Source: PALSA-555 sp963731625
GTDB lineage: Bacteria > Actinomycetota > Acidimicrobiia > IMCC26256 > PALSA-555
Assembly (NCBI GenBank): GCA_963731625.1
Contig: CAVSWH010000004.1
Location: 1-64,000, forward strand
Length of the DNA stretch: 64,000 nucleotides
Direction of reading: 5' to 3'
The position numbers were made by a program, and so were the translations under genes. The notes below the pieces were generated by a model that saw only the letters and a list, made by a program, of their open reading frames with translations, was not told where the DNA came from and did no database searches. Within the stretch, counting starts at the first letter, position 1. Each line of letters begins with the position of its first letter. Of the stretch, positions 56,698 to 64,000 are shown piece after piece.

Positions 56698-57324
56698 TCA
56701 GTCCGCCTTCTTGGAGAGGACGCAGACGGCTGGCGGGCTTAGGGGGAGCGTCTCGATTCGGAGGTCGGTGAAGCCCGCCGCCGTCAGCTTGCCCGCCAAA
56801 TCGTTGCCGGCGCGTGCCGACGTGTTGGCGGTCGCGCCGGGGCACCGGGGTTGCGAGACGACCGCGATGCGGCCCCCCAGCCGCAGCCGGCCACGCAGCT
56901 CCTGCAGCCGCGCGATCGGGTCCGGCCAGAACCCGATCGAGTTCACGGCCAGCATCTTGTCGAAGGGCGCCCCGAGGTCCGGGAGCGCGTCCGCGGCGGC
57001 CAACTGCACCTCGACCCGGCCAGCTCGGATTCCGTTCGCGTTGCGGCGCCTGGCTTGTCGGACCATGACTGCGGAGTGGTCGACGCCGACGACGACCCCG
57101 TCCCCGAGGTGCCGGGCCACTTCGTGGAGAGCGATCCCTGGTCCGCAGCCGATCTCGAGCATCCGATCGGTTCGCTGAACGTCCAGCAGCGACACCGCCC
57201 ACCGGTTCCGGCTCGTGTTCGAGCCACGATGCGCCATGAGCCATCCGACGGCGTGACCGAACGGGCCGCGGGGATGGTGGAACTGCTCGACGACCGTGCG
57301 GACCACACGCTGCTTCACGGACAT
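56698..57324 (-). CDS. SAM-dependent methyltransferase (class I)
   Basis: 208 residues. Class I methyltransferase: motif I VMLEIGCGPGIALHEVA-like (MLEIGCGPGIAL) near residue 57, acidic loop VVGVDHSAVMVRQA, motif II LPDLGAPFDKMLAVNSIGFW and motif III LRLGGRIAVVS. Substrate unknown. ATG 57324. Divergent from the MerR gene at 57428 with the palindromic operator between them, so it is a likely MerR target. Confidence 0.87.
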   Translation of the reverse strand: MSVKQRVVRTVVEQFHHPRGPFGHAVGWLMAHRGSNTSRNRWAVSLLDVQRTDRMLEIGCGPGIALHEVARHLGDGVVVGVDHSAVMVRQARRRNANGIRAGRVEVQLAAADALPDLGAPFDKMLAVNSIGFWPDPIARLQELRGRLRLGGRIAVVSQPRCPGATANTSARAGNDLAGKLTAAGFTDLRIETLPLSPPAVCVLSKKAD

Positions 57325-57404
57325 GGCGCTCTCTCGACGCGAATGCGGCCCGCCACCACCGGCGATTGGGTGTGTCGGGTTCCGCGGCTTGATTCGAGTC
57401 AACA

Positions 57405-57424
57405 ACTTCAAGTTGACTTGAAGT
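57405..57424. promoter_or_regulatory. MerR/SoxR-type palindromic operator
   Basis: ACTTCAAGTTGACTTGAAGT has perfect 8-bp arms (ACTTCAAG/CTTGAAGT) and a 4-base centre, like the SoxR box (CCTCAAGTTAACTTGAGG). It ends four bases before the MerR start codon and lies 81 bases from the divergent methyltransferase start. Confidence 0.75.
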
Positions 57425-57427
57425 CAA

Positions 57428-57877
57428 GTGCCGACCGAACTTCTGACCATCGGCGAGCTCGCCGCCCGGACCAGAATCGCGACGTCGGCTCTCCGCTACT
57501 ACGAGGAGCTCGGCCTCCTGCGCCCGGCGAGCCGCGTTTCCGGCCATCGGCGCTACCGGCCCGCGGCGGTCGATCAGGTCGGCGTGATCCTCTTCCTCCG
57601 GGATGTTGGCTTCAGCCTGCTCGAGATCCGGCAGTTCGTCGGGTCGCGCGCGCGCCTCGGACGAGCCTGGCGCGAGCTGGCGAGACGCAAGGTTGCCGAG
57701 CTCGATGACGTCATCGCGGACGCCACGGCCGCTCGCTCGGCGCTGGAGCACGGCATCAGGTGCCGCCACGACGACATCCTCGAGTGTCCCAACTTCTGGG
57801 GCGGCATCGGCGCGCGTCTGGCTGGTGCCTCCCTCGACCAGGCGCACGCCCACGTCCACCGAACCGGAGCCGGCTGA
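57428..57877 (+). CDS. MerR family transcriptional regulator (SoxR-like operator)
   Basis: 149 residues. Winged helix-turn-helix ELLTIGELAARTRIATSALR, YYEELGLLRPASR and SGHRRYRPAAVDQVGVILF. A coiled dimerisation helix (LARRKVAELDDVIADATAAR) is followed by a Cys-containing end (HGIRCRHDDILECPNFWGG). Two cysteines could be sensory but the SoxR four-cysteine cluster is not seen. GTG start directly after its palindromic operator implies autoregulation and control of the divergent methyltransferase. Confidence 0.9.
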   Translation: MPTELLTIGELAARTRIATSALRYYEELGLLRPASRVSGHRRYRPAAVDQVGVILFLRDVGFSLLEIRQFVGSRARLGRAWRELARRKVAELDDVIADATAARSALEHGIRCRHDDILECPNFWGGIGARLAGASLDQAHAHVHRTGAG

Positions 57878-57988
57878 CCCGAGCCCCCTGTCCGGGGTGG
57901 TGAGCGACGCACGCGAGCCGTCGACCAGACTCGTCGCGTCGTCCCATCGAGGCGAGCAGGTCCCGGCGAGCCCATCGAGGTGCAGACC

Positions 57989-58636
57989 ATGCAGATAGAG
58001 GGTCTCTACGAGACCATCCACCGTCGCCGCGACGTGCGGGCGGAGTTCACTGGTGCGGCGATCGATGCCGGAGTCTTGGACCGGGTCCTCGGGGCGGCGC
58101 ACGCTGCGCCGAGCGTCGGGCTCACGCAGCCGTGGGACTTCGTCGTGATCGACGATCCGACCGTCCGCCGCTCGTTCTGGGAGCACGTCCAGCGTGAGCG
58201 CCAGGTGTTCTCCGCACGCCTCGACGACGAGCGCCGTCGCACGTTCGAGACGATCAAGATCGACGGCGTGCTGGAGTCCAGCCTGTCCGTGGCCGTGACC
58301 TATGACCCGGATCGGGGCGCGCCGTCGATCCTGGGTGGCCACGCCATCGGCGACGTCGGCCTCTACTCGGTGTGCTTGGCGATCGAGAACCTCTGGCTCG
58401 CCGCCACCGCCGAGGGCTGGGGCGTCGGCTGGGTGTCCTTCTACCGGGAGCCGTTTGTCCAGCAGCTGCTTGGCCTTCCGGAACGCATCCGAGCCGTCGC
58501 GTGGCTGTGCCTCGGACCCGTCTCGCGTCTCCAAGCCGTGCCCGACCTTGAGCGACAGGACTGGCGCCATCGGCGTCCGTTGACCAGCGCGGTGCACCAC
58601 AACCGATGGGGTGCGACGGCCATACCGGCCACGTGA
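57989..58636 (+). CDS. bluB: 5,6-dimethylbenzimidazole synthase
   Basis: 215 residues. BluB is a flavin destructase that cleaves FMNH2 with O2 to make the lower ligand of vitamin B12. Family features seen: YETIHRRRDVRAEFTG, AAHAAPSVGLTQPWDFVVID, LAIENLWLAATAEGWGVGWV, SFYREPFVQQLLGLPERIRA and LERQDWRHRRPL. Start ATG 57989 with GAGG eight bases upstream. No other cobalamin genes lie nearby. Located 112 bases after the MerR gene and on the same strand, so possibly in its regulon. Confidence 0.9.
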   Translation: MQIEGLYETIHRRRDVRAEFTGAAIDAGVLDRVLGAAHAAPSVGLTQPWDFVVIDDPTVRRSFWEHVQRERQVFSARLDDERRRTFETIKIDGVLESSLSVAVTYDPDRGAPSILGGHAIGDVGLYSVCLAIENLWLAATAEGWGVGWVSFYREPFVQQLLGLPERIRAVAWLCLGPVSRLQAVPDLERQDWRHRRPLTSAVHHNRWGATAIPAT

Positions 58637-58853
58637 CCATCGAGCCTGAGCCGGCGAGCTCGGGCGCGGTGTGCGGACCAGCATTCATCGGAACCTTCGC
58701 CCGCCTCGGCGCGTGGCCTGCGGGCCACGACTCGCGGTTGTTCGGATCGCGAGTCGCGCCGCTGGGCCGACCCATGGACGTGGGCGGCGTGGCGGTGGAG
58801 CCATGACGGGACCCGGAAGCTCCCCCGTCGGGTCGAGCTCCCGATCCCGTGCC

Positions 58854-59276
58854 TCAGGCGCCCGCGGGCGCGTCGACCATGACCATCCAGGGGGTGCCGA
58901 AGCGGTCCCTGCAAATGCCGTACACGGGCGCGAAGAAGGTCTCGCCGAGGGGCATCTGGATCTCACCCTTCTCGGCCAGCGCGTCGAACACCCGCTTGGC
59001 CTCCTCCACGGTGGCCAGCGAGCAGTTGACGCACATGCCGTTCACGTCACCCTTGAAGCCCCCGGTCGGATCGTCGGCGCCCATGAGAAGCGCATCGGGT
59101 GCGGTCAACGCGGCGTGCATGACCGCGTCGGACGCCACGCCCGACGGGGGAGGAGGAGCGTCGGCGGGAAAGTCGGCCATCGTGAGCAGCGCGAGCTCAC
59201 CGCCGAAGATCTCCTGGTAGCGGGTGAACGCTTCGCGGCAGTTGCCAGCGAACGCAAGGTACGGGCGAAAGGCCAT
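58854..59276 (-). CDS. VOC/PhnB-like protein
   Basis: 140 residues resembling the PhnB/YjdN subgroup of the VOC superfamily: RPYLAFAGNCREAFTRYQEI, FGGELALLTM, GMCVNCSLATVEEAKRVFDA, MPLGETFFAPVYGICRDRFG and TPWMVMV. Many members have unknown function. ATG 59276 has GAAGGAGG upstream. Stand-alone minus-strand gene. Confidence 0.88.
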   Translation of the reverse strand: MAFRPYLAFAGNCREAFTRYQEIFGGELALLTMADFPADAPPPPSGVASDAVMHAALTAPDALLMGADDPTGGFKGDVNGMCVNCSLATVEEAKRVFDALAEKGEIQMPLGETFFAPVYGICRDRFGTPWMVMVDAPAGA

Positions 59277-59664
59277 CGGTTGCCTCCTTCACGACGGGTG
59301 ACGGTCTTGGCGTGCAGACGGCTCGGGACTCGAGAACTCATCGGTCAAGGCCGCGGGATCACCATGGTCGCGGCGGGCTCCAGGATCGTCCACTCGCTCG
59401 CGCGCGCCGCCGGGTGGAGCGGGCCGTGCGTGCGTGACCGCCCACGCGTGGCACCACGGGCTCGCCTGGATAGGGTCTGGGCGATCCCGCTGACGGCCTC
59501 ACGAGGAGCGGCGGACAGTGACATCCCCCACCCCGGCGGTCGAGACGGCGGCGACATTCTGCGTGCCGGTGCTACGCGGCCGGCTGATGGCGCCGGTACC
59601 TGGCTGCCGAACGCAGCGCACTGGCGGGCTGTCGGGTCAACGGCCGCAGTGGGGTGAGCCCTAG
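59277..59664. other. intergenic region without recognised gene
   Basis: I see nothing convincing in the 388 bases between the VOC gene and the permease. Confidence 0.5.
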
Positions 59665-62181
59665 ATGTGGAAGGTGACGATCCAGGGGCTGATCGCCCAC
59701 AAGCTTCGCCTCGCGTTCACGGCGATCGCGATCGTGCTCGGCGTCACGTTCATCTCGGGCACCTACATCCTCACGGACACGCTGCACAACACCTTCACGA
59801 CGCTGTTCGGCAACATCTACCAGAACATCGACTTCCAAGTGCGGGGCGTCGCCCAGTTCTCGAACGGCAACGGCAACGCGGTGCGCAACCCGATCCCCGA
59901 GTCGGTCCTCGCCGCCGTGCGGAGCGTGCCGGGGGTCGAGGCGGCGTCCGGCTCGGTGCAGGGGTACGCCCAGTTCGTCGCCCACGACGGCACCGCGATC
60001 TCGACCGGTGGCGCGCCGACACTCGGGCTCTCGTTCAACCCGGACCAGCGGATCTCCGAGCTGCGCATCGCGCAGGGGAAGGACCCGACGACGGCCCAGG
60101 ACGTCGTGATGGACGAAGGCACTGCCCAGAAGTACGGCTTTCACGTCGGGCAACGCGTGCGCGTGCTGCTCGCCGGGCCGTCGATGACGTTCACCATCTC
60201 GGGCCTCGCCCGCTTCGGGACGGCGAACAACCTGGCCGGCGCGACGATCGCCGCGTTCGACCTCCCCACGGCGCAGACGGTCCTGCAACGAGTCGGCGAG
60301 CTCGACTCGATCAACATCGTCACCAAACCGGGTGCCGACAAGACGACCGTCGAGCATGAGATCGCGCGGGTCCTCCCGCACGGCGTCGAGGTCGTCACGG
60401 GCCAGACCGTCGTCAACGAGTCGAGCAACGCCATCAACTCGGCGCTCTCCTTCTTCTCGACCGCGCTGCTCGTCTTCGCGTTCATCGCCCTCTTCGTCGG
60501 CGCGTTCACGATCCTCAACACCTTCTCGATCATCGCCGGTCAACGGACACGCGAGCTCGGGCTGCTGCGCGCCATCGGGGCCAGCGGCCGCCAGGTCTTC
60601 CGCTCCGTGCTCGGCGAGGCGGCCGTAGTCGGCCTCGTCTCGTCCGCGATCGGCCTCGGGCTCGGTGTGCTCGCGGCGCTCGGGCTGAAGGCGCTCCTCA
60701 AGGGATTTGGCATCACGCTGCCGTCCGGCCCGCTCGTGTTCGAGGCCCGCACCGCCATCGTCGCCCTGGCGGTGGGCGTCGGCGTGACCGTGATCGCGGC
60801 CATCAGTCCGGCGCGCCGCGCCGTGCGCATTCCCCCGATCGCGGCGATCAGCCGTCAGGCCGTCGGGAGCGACGTGTCGTTCCGCCGGCGCTTCGCCTGG
60901 GGCGGGTCCATCGCCGTGCTTGGCGGGATCATCCTCGGCATCGGGCTGGGCGAGGGGCAGATCGCACTCGTCGGCGTCGGCGCGCTCGGCCTGTTCGTCG
61001 GCGTTGCGATGCTGGCCCCCGCCGTAGCGCGTCCCCTGTCCGGGGTGATCGGGCGACCCCTGGCCCGCGGCATCGCCGGTCAGCTCGGACGTGAGAACTC
61101 GATGCGCAGCCCTCGTCGGACGGCCCAGACCGCGTCCGCGCTCATGGTCGGGCTCGCGCTCGTCTCGGCGATCGCGGTCCTCGGCGCGTCGCTGTCAAAG
61201 TCGGCGACGAGCAGCATCGACAACGCGATCAGCGCCGACCTCATCGTCTCGGCCAACAGCAGCGGCCAGGGACGGTTCAGCCAGACCATCCCGACGGTGG
61301 TCTCGCGCGTGCCCGGCGTCACCGCCTCCTCGACCATCTCCGGCGGTCAGTTCGAGTTCCGAAACTCCCTCGAGACCCTGCGGGCCGTGTCCACCCAGGA
61401 CTTGGCCGAGACCGTGATCCTGCGGATGAAGTCGGGAAGCAGCCGCGCCCTGACCGCCGGAGAGCTCCTCATCGATACCACCACGGCCAACAACGACAAC
61501 CTGTCTGTCGGCGACCGCGTGCCGGTGAAGTTCGCGCTGACGGGCGCTGACCGTCTCCGGATCGGTGGGATCTTCGAACAGAACTCCCTCATCGGGAGCT
61601 TCGTCGTCAGCGACGCGTTCTTCGTGTCGCACTTCCAGACTCCGCTCCCGAGCGCCGTGTTGCTGCGGACCGGCGGCAGCGCCGCCGTCGAGCAGCAGGT
61701 GAAGCAGTCACTGGTCGGTTTTCCGAACGTCCAGGTGCAGACGCGCGCGGAGTTCGAGAACTCCACGAAGCAGCAAGTCAACCAGCTGCTCGGCCTCATC
61801 TACGCACTGCTCGGGCTGGCGGTGCTCATCGCGCTCATCGGGATCGTGAACACGCTCATGCTGTCCGTGTTCGAGCGCACCCATGAGATCGGGCTGCTGC
61901 GGGCGATCGGCATGCGGCGACGCCAGATCCGGGCGATGATCCGCTCCGAGTCGGTGATCCTCGCGGTCTTCGGCGCGATCATCGGCATGGTGATCGGGAC
62001 CGGCCTGGGCGTCGCGCTCGTGTCCTCATTGCGGTCGCAGGGGATCACCGACACCGTCGTGCCCGTGTCGAGCCTCGTCGTCTTCCTGGTGCTCTCCGCC
62101 CTGCTCGGCCTCGTCGCGGCGAGCTGGCCGGCACGACGGGCCGCGAAGCTGGACGTGCTCGCCGCCATCGCCAGCGACTAG
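59665..62181 (+). CDS. FtsX-like ABC transporter permease (MacB/LolC type)
   Basis: 838 residues with an N-terminal helix (LAFTAIAIVLGVTFISGTYI), a MacB-type periplasmic domain, and helices around 260-290 (FSTALLVFAFIALFVGAFTI). The FtsX core is GLLRAIGASGRQVFRSVLGE, and is repeated at the C-terminus (LMLSVFERTHEIGLLRAIGM) with further helices. Two FtsX modules in one chain are typical. The ATPase partner is not next to it in this window. ATG 59665; weak Shine-Dalgarno. Export of lipid or peptide, substrate unknown. Confidence 0.9.
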   Translation: MWKVTIQGLIAHKLRLAFTAIAIVLGVTFISGTYILTDTLHNTFTTLFGNIYQNIDFQVRGVAQFSNGNGNAVRNPIPESVLAAVRSVPGVEAASGSVQGYAQFVAHDGTAISTGGAPTLGLSFNPDQRISELRIAQGKDPTTAQDVVMDEGTAQKYGFHVGQRVRVLLAGPSMTFTISGLARFGTANNLAGATIAAFDLPTAQTVLQRVGELDSINIVTKPGADKTTVEHEIARVLPHGVEVVTGQTVVNESSNAINSALSFFSTALLVFAFIALFVGAFTILNTFSIIAGQRTRELGLLRAIGASGRQVFRSVLGEAAVVGLVSSAIGLGLGVLAALGLKALLKGFGITLPSGPLVFEARTAIVALAVGVGVTVIAAISPARRAVRIPPIAAISRQAVGSDVSFRRRFAWGGSIAVLGGIILGIGLGEGQIALVGVGALGLFVGVAMLAPAVARPLSGVIGRPLARGIAGQLGRENSMRSPRRTAQTASALMVGLALVSAIAVLGASLSKSATSSIDNAISADLIVSANSSGQGRFSQTIPTVVSRVPGVTASSTISGGQFEFRNSLETLRAVSTQDLAETVILRMKSGSSRALTAGELLIDTTTANNDNLSVGDRVPVKFALTGADRLRIGGIFEQNSLIGSFVVSDAFFVSHFQTPLPSAVLLRTGGSAAVEQQVKQSLVGFPNVQVQTRAEFENSTKQQVNQLLGLIYALLGLAVLIALIGIVNTLMLSVFERTHEIGLLRAIGMRRRQIRAMIRSESVILAVFGAIIGMVIGTGLGVALVSSLRSQGITDTVVPVSSLVVFLVLSALLGLVAASWPARRAAKLDVLAAIASD

Positions 62182-62281
62182 CGCGTCCGGCGCGACGCGC
62201 GCCCGATCGTCAGGACAGCCCCGTCGGGAAGCGGCGCGGTCGCCGCCGCGGACCGACAGGCGGTCACGTAGCGTCGCTCTC

Positions 62282-62866
62282 GTGTCACCGGTCCTGGCGG
62301 CCATCCCACCGGCCGCACGCGTCCTGCTGATCGGGACCGGCGCGCTCTGGCTGCTCCTCGAGGTGCGACAGGGGCTCCAACACCGTCCCGACGCGGTGAC
62401 GGCCGACCAGGGCAGCCGGCCCTTCTTGCGGGTCGCGACCATGGTCGGCGCCATCGGCGCCGTCGTCGCCGCGAAGACGGTGACCGCCGTGATCGCGTCG
62501 CCGGCCACCACCGCGTGGATCGGGCTCGCCTTCCTCTGGTGCGGTGTCGCGCTGCGCGTGTGGAGCTTTCGAACGCTGGGTCGCTACTTCACGTTCACCG
62601 TCCAGACGAGCGACGACCAACCCGTGATCACCGACGGTCCCTACCGGTTCGTCCGCCACCCGAGCTACGCCGCGATTCTCCTTGTGGTGATCGGTCTCGG
62701 GGTGCTCATCAACAACTGGGTCTCGCTCGTCATCCTCGCCGCCGCGGTCGCCGTCGGCCTCGCGTTCCGGATCCGGGTCGAGGAGCGGGCCCTGTTCGAG
62801 GCCCTCGGCGACGACTACCGCCGTTACGCCGCGACGCACAAGCGCCTCATTCCCTACCTCTGGTGA
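62282..62866 (+). CDS. isoprenylcysteine methyltransferase-like (ICMT/PEMT) membrane protein
   Basis: 194 residues with about five membrane helices. Signature SAM-binding region: LGRYFTFTVQTSDDQPVITD, GPYRFVRHPSYAAILLVVIG, FRIRVEERALFEALGDDYRR and YAATHKRLIPYLW. The R-H-P-S-Y motif and E-E in the terminal helix mark the ICMT/PEMT family. Bacterial members methylate lipids or quinones, or have unknown targets. GTG 62282. Confidence 0.88.
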   Translation: MSPVLAAIPPAARVLLIGTGALWLLLEVRQGLQHRPDAVTADQGSRPFLRVATMVGAIGAVVAAKTVTAVIASPATTAWIGLAFLWCGVALRVWSFRTLGRYFTFTVQTSDDQPVITDGPYRFVRHPSYAAILLVVIGLGVLINNWVSLVILAAAVAVGLAFRIRVEERALFEALGDDYRRYAATHKRLIPYLW

Positions 62867-62916
62867 CGACGGCGCGGCTCGCGGCGTCTCCGCGGTCGCC
62901 CTCTAGGATCGGTCAC

Positions 62917-64000
62917 GTGCCCCCGACACCGCCGCGCTTCATGACCGAGCCCCGCCGGGACGTCGACGCCGTGATCGTCGGCGCAGGGTTCGCCGGCCTC
63001 TACGCGCAGGTCCGGCTTCGCGCGCTGGGGCTGACGATCCAGGGCTACGAGGCGGCGGCCGACGTCGGCGGGACGTGGTGGTGGAACCGCTATCCGGGTG
63101 CCCGCTGCGACGTCGAGTCGATGGACTACTGCTACTCGTTCTCCCCGGAGCTCGAGCAGGAGTGGACCTGGTCGGAGCGCTACGCCACCCAGCCCGAGAT
63201 CCTGCGCTACGTGAACCACGTCGCCGAGCGCTTCGACCTGCGCCGTGACATCCAGTTCGAGACCCGGGTAACCGGGATGACCTGGGACGAGACGACGCAG
63301 CGGTGGCTCGTCCGCACGGACCGGGGCGACGAGGTGTCGGCCCAGTTCGCGGTCATGGCGACGGGCTGCCTGTCGGCGCCGAAGGAGCTCGACATCGAGG
63401 GGGTCGACAAGTTCAAGGGCGAGGTCCTCTACACGAGCCAGTGGCCCCACGCCGGCGTCGACCTCACCGGGCGCCGTGTCGGGGTCGTCGGCACCGGGTC
63501 GTCGGGCATCCAGTCCATCCCGCTCATCGCCGAGCAGGCGGACCACGTCACCGTGTTCCAGCGCACGCCGAACTTCTCGATGCCGGCCAAGAACGCGCCC
63601 CTCGATGCCGAGACGGTCGACGAGCGCAAGGCGCACGCCCGCGAGCACCGCCAGGCGATGCGGGACTCGCGTGCCGGCGTCGTGGTCGCGATCCCCGACC
63701 ACTCGGCGTTGAGCGTCGACGAAGACGACCGCGCGACGAAGTACGACGCGGCGTGGGAGTCCGGCACGCTCTACGGCATGGTCGCCGCCTACACCGACCT
63801 GCTCGTGAACAAGGAGGCGAACGACACGGCGGCAGAGTTCGTGCGGAGCCGCATCCGCGCGATCGTCGACGACCCCGACCTCGCGGAGCGGCTCTCGCCG
63901 CGCGGTCATCCCCTCGGCACGAAGCGGCCCTGCCTCGACACCAACTACTACGCGACGTTCAACCGGGACAACGTGACCCTGGTCGACGTCCGGGCCACGC
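62917..64000 (+). CDS. flavin-containing monooxygenase / Baeyer-Villiger-type, partial
   Basis: 361 residues to the window edge, continuing past it. GTG 62917 or ATG 62941. FAD loop VIVGAGFAGLYAQVRLRAL, then the BVMO-like segment DVGGTWWWNRYPGARCDVES with MDYCYSFSPELEQEW. Second Rossmann loop VGVVGTGSSGIQSIPLIAEQ for NADPH. The BVMO fingerprint FxGxxxHxxxW appears as FKGEVLYTSQWPH, with Tyr in place of the His. An FAD/NADPH oxygenase acting on ketones or steroids is likely, but the substitution makes the activity uncertain. Confidence 0.9.
   Translation, partial: MPPTPPRFMTEPRRDVDAVIVGAGFAGLYAQVRLRALGLTIQGYEAAADVGGTWWWNRYPGARCDVESMDYCYSFSPELEQEWTWSERYATQPEILRYVNHVAERFDLRRDIQFETRVTGMTWDETTQRWLVRTDRGDEVSAQFAVMATGCLSAPKELDIEGVDKFKGEVLYTSQWPHAGVDLTGRRVGVVGTGSSGIQSIPLIAEQADHVTVFQRTPNFSMPAKNAPLDAETVDERKAHAREHRQAMRDSRAGVVVAIPDHSALSVDEDDRATKYDAAWESGTLYGMVAAYTDLLVNKEANDTAAEFVRSRIRAIVDDPDLAERLSPRGHPLGTKRPCLDTNYYATFNRDNVTLVDVRAT

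Noticed and set aside
56684..58684. 666-codon minus-strand open frame spanning several genes
   Set aside because: Crosses methyltransferase, MerR and bluB genes, which are each well supported.

Overview
This is 64 kb of very GC-rich DNA with high-GC third codon positions. The gene content is actinobacterial: a GT87 polyprenyl-dependent mannosyltransferase family member, a fragment of an F420-type (Ddn) oxidoreductase, a TIGR03086 protein, many universal stress proteins, and pyridoxamine-oxidase-like small flavoproteins of the mycobacterial DosR-regulon type. It looks like an actinobacterium outside the well-studied genera (Acidimicrobiia- or Thermoleophilia-like), but I cannot place it further. 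There is no rRNA, no intact tRNA and no CRISPR array.

Layout. 0-5 kb: an N-terminally truncated tyrosine recombinase, a glycine-rich secreted protein, a DUF6941/DUF4258/DUF2283 operon and a VapBC pair. 5.4-8.7 kb: CoA-disulfide reductase with rhodanese domain, then a secreted phosphoesterase. 9.2-18.4 kb: mostly minus strand, with universal stress proteins, a Ca-binding protein, an SRPBCC protein, tiny membrane proteins, a P1B-5 metal ATPase with a hemerythrin domain, and an ABC1 kinase. 18.7-25 kb: a patchwork of secreted proteins, broken genes, recent duplications and tRNA 3'-end-like repeats around a GT87 gene. 25-36 kb: MFS exporter, VOC protein, PNPOx-like protein, GNAT/acetate-CoA ligase fusion, alcohol dehydrogenase, HDAC-like deacetylase plus USP, hemerythrin. 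36-50 kb: GH65 phosphorylase, HD-GYP protein, a split cytochrome b operon, acetate kinase/phosphoketolase, fatty acid desaturase, and a MerR-PP2C fusion. 50-64 kb: CocE/NonD hydrolase, DUF1028, PQQ-like propeller, SAM methyltransferase and MerR gene around a palindromic operator, BluB, VOC, FtsX permease, ICMT-like methyltransferase, and a partial flavin monooxygenase.

Functional theme. The stretch from about 9 to 49 kb combines USPs, PNPOx-like proteins, hemerythrin and metal ATPase, ADP-forming acetate-CoA ligase with acetyltransferase, deacetylase, Zn-alcohol dehydrogenase, phosphoketolase/acetate kinase, a b-type cytochrome and a desaturase. This is the composition of an actinobacterial hypoxia/dormancy island (DosR/DevR in mycobacteria, OsdR in Streptomyces). 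Several imperfect palindromes of the GGGnC...GnCCC type lie upstream of member genes. No DosR-like regulator or kinase is encoded here.

The window is also a gene graveyard. I found about a dozen remnants (cyclase, VIT/CCC1 halves, Ddn, USP tail, VOC, DUF5666-like, duplicated SRPBCC and DUF5979 pieces), several carrying single frameshifts. Some of these could be assembly errors. There are also repeated 3'-tRNA-like sequences and an integrase remnant, which suggests repeated insertion and loss of mobile elements.
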